A stretch of 64,000 bases of DNA from Bacilli bacterium (GTDB lineage: Bacteria; Bacillota_I; Bacilli_A; ML615J-28; CAG-313). The notes below the pieces were generated by a model. It was not told the origin of the DNA and did not search any database. It saw only the letters and a list, made by a program, of their open reading frames with translations. Below, piece by piece: positions 62,718 through 64,000 of the stretch; positions within the stretch are counted from its first letter, which is position 1; every line of letters starts with the position of its first letter. The stretch covers positions 1-64,000 of the forward strand of contig JAFTPH010000038.1 in the NCBI GenBank assembly GCA_017463365.1, in the 5' to 3' direction. The position numbers and the translations under genes were made by a program.

Positions 62718-62729
62718 TGTTTTTAGCTA

Positions 62730-63986
62730 TTATTTTACCCAACGAGCCTTTAATTTAGCAAGTCCAGCATCTTTAACTTCATTTTTACCAGGCACTAAAT
62801 CATGGTAAGTAAAGAAGATTGTTCCAGCAATATTATCATGTAAACAATTGAAACATAATTGATTATCAATTTCATCTGGGTTTGCCCAAACTTCATTTGA
62901 ACCCATTTGATAAATTGCTTGCCCAATATATAATGTTGTATTAGTCTTAGCGGCCATTTTAGCCCACCATGCGGCTAAATCATGATAGTTAACATCTTTT
63001 CTTTCGAATGGGAAATAAAGTTGTGGAACTACATAATCGATCCAACCTTTTTCCATCCAGTAGTAAACATCACTGTAAAGACTTGAATAGCATTCACATA
63101 CTCCAGTCGCATGGAATGACCCCTCACTCCATCCATTAGGATCTAAGGCACTATTAGTACGATAGATTCCAAATGGGCTAATTCCAAACATAACTTTCTT
63201 TCCAGTTTTGTCAAACGATTTTTTCAACCCTTCATGAACACTTTTAATCATCTTATTTACATTGTCGCGACGCCAATCATCAAATGTTCCAACAAAACCA
63301 TTTTTTACCGCTTCATTAAAATCATCTTCTTCTAATTCAGAAGGTACTTTCGCATATGGATAGAAGTAATCATCAATGTGAACACCTGTTACATCATAGT
63401 TATCAACAACTTCCATAATTGTATCAGTTACAAACTGAATAACTTTTTTGCTAGCTGGTTTTAAGATAACTTTATTTGTTCCATCTAAAATTGTACAATC
63501 AGGATTTAAACGAGCAAAGTTATTTTCTGATAAAGTATTTAAATACTCTTCTTTTGTCATTTCAAGTTTATCTAAAGCTTCAGTTGAAACACGATATGGA
63601 TTCATCCAAGCATGAACTTGAATATTGTATTTTTTAGCTTCATCAATTACAAATTGTAATACATCAAAACCTGGGTCACGTCCTTCAACCCCAGTAATAT
63701 ATTTACTCCAAGGGTTTAATTTAGAAGGGTAGTATGCATCATTTGTTGGACGCACTTGGAAGATGATTAAGTTCATATTGTATGAAGCAATATTTTTAAT
63801 CATATCTACTAAATATTGTTTATAACTTTCAACATCAACCATTTTAGGAGTATCAATATTAACAACGTTTGATACCCATACCCCACGAACATCACTATCA
63901 CGATAAGTGTATTCAGGTAGTTCAACTACTTCTTGATTACCATAATAATAAACGTATTCTTCACTTGCATATTTTTTTAGTTTCAT
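62730..63986 (-). CDS. GHL10-family glycosyl hydrolase (DUF187, DigH/YngK-like)
   Basis: A 418-residue TIM-barrel protein of the glycosyl hydrolase-like 10 family. Marks: DVRGVWVSNVVNID (32-45), MNLIIFQVRPTNDAYYPSKL, IQVHAWMNPYRVS, VTGVHIDDYFYPY, FGISPFGIYRTN and WIDYVVPQLYFPFERKDV. The Escherichia coli relative DigH cleaves denuded peptidoglycan strands, which fits the theme of the region. DigH is a lipoprotein, while this protein has no signal peptide. ATG 63986 has AAGGAAAG; its promoter lies beyond the window, and it could belong to an operon continuing to the right. Confidence 0.88.
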   Translation of the reverse strand: MKLKKYASEEYVYYYGNQEVVELPEYTYRDSDVRGVWVSNVVNIDTPKMVDVESYKQYLVDMIKNIASYNMNLIIFQVRPTNDAYYPSKLNPWSKYITGVEGRDPGFDVLQFVIDEAKKYNIQVHAWMNPYRVSTEALDKLEMTKEEYLNTLSENNFARLNPDCTILDGTNKVILKPASKKVIQFVTDTIMEVVDNYDVTGVHIDDYFYPYAKVPSELEEDDFNEAVKNGFVGTFDDWRRDNVNKMIKSVHEGLKKSFDKTGKKVMFGISPFGIYRTNSALDPNGWSEGSFHATGVCECYSSLYSDVYYWMEKGWIDYVVPQLYFPFERKDVNYHDLAAWWAKMAAKTNTTLYIGQAIYQMGSNEVWANPDEIDNQLCFNCLHDNIAGTIFFTYHDLVPGKNEVKDAGLAKLKARWVK

Positions 63987-64000
63987 ATTATCTTTCCTTC

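Noticed and set aside
1-64000. CRISPR arrays, tRNA or rRNA genes, insertion sequences, prophage
   Set aside because: I saw no regularly spaced repeats, CCA-ended cloverleaf stretches, conserved rRNA segments or transposase/integrase reading frames.

Overview
The window is about 64 kb of AT-rich, low-GC Gram-positive-type DNA. It carries Firmicutes-type genes (Spx, ClpP, T-box riboswitches on pheST and trpS, a YjbK-like CYTH protein, OppABCDF, DUF624/YesL proteins) with strong GGAGG ribosome binding sites and TTGACA/TATAAT promoters. I counted 46 protein genes, 43 of them on the minus strand. UGA is not read as tryptophan, because the genes are intact under the standard code, but only one of the 46 genes ends in TGA. 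Small AT-rich genomes, very long surface proteins and the enlarged Opp proteins suggest a Mollicutes relative that keeps the standard code (Acholeplasma/Izemoplasma/RF39-like) or an Erysipelotrichia-like Bacillota. This placement is inference. I saw no rRNA, tRNA, CRISPR array, transposase or prophage.

Layout. 1-3 kb: psuG and a lipoprotein amidase. 3-6.8 kb: pheST behind a T-box. 7-9.5 kb: a small accessory stretch with an AbiF/AbiD-type HEPN gene preceded by a short terminator-ended RNA, a TetR regulator with its own operator, and a CotD-like Cys/His protein. 9.5-12.2 kb: clpP, an RluA-type pseudouridine synthase, a CYTH protein and spx. 12.3-21 kb: oppABCDF, with large insertions in OppD and OppC. 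21.2-22.5 kb: trpS behind a T-box. 22.5-24.2 kb: a HipA-like kinase and an antitoxin candidate that appears to fuse a HipS-like domain to a DNA-binding domain, behind a perfectly palindromic promoter.

24-33 kb is an amino-sugar salvage operon: solute-binding lipoprotein, DUF624 protein, NamZ, MupG, an N-acetylhexosamine kinase, AnmK, MurQ and an alpha/beta hydrolase. A tandem GNAT acetyltransferase and a 1322-residue surface protein follow. 38-62.6 kb is one very tight 15-gene operon: GH20 hexosaminidase, a CBM-fused substrate-binding protein, two pairs of ABC sugar permeases around an NHL-TPR / YIP1 / DUF5696 module, a second DUF624 protein, three tandem phosphodiester-glycosidase surface proteins, NagZ and NagB. 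A GHL10 glycosidase sits just upstream.

How the genes work together (inference). The 24-63 kb region looks like a dedicated system for capturing, importing and digesting N-acetylglucosamine and N-acetylmuramic acid glycans, probably peptidoglycan or a related surface polymer. Capture and uncapping are extracellular (CBM-SBP, three phosphodiester glycosidases, amidase). Import uses ABC permeases whose ATPase is not in the window. Hydrolysis is intracellular (NamZ, NagZ, GH20 and GHL10 all lack signal peptides), and entry into glycolysis goes through MurQ and NagB. NagA and a MurNAc PTS transporter are not in the window. Operator-like boxes of the TGAAARCGYTTT type recur at the promoters of these transcription units, suggesting shared carbon-source control.
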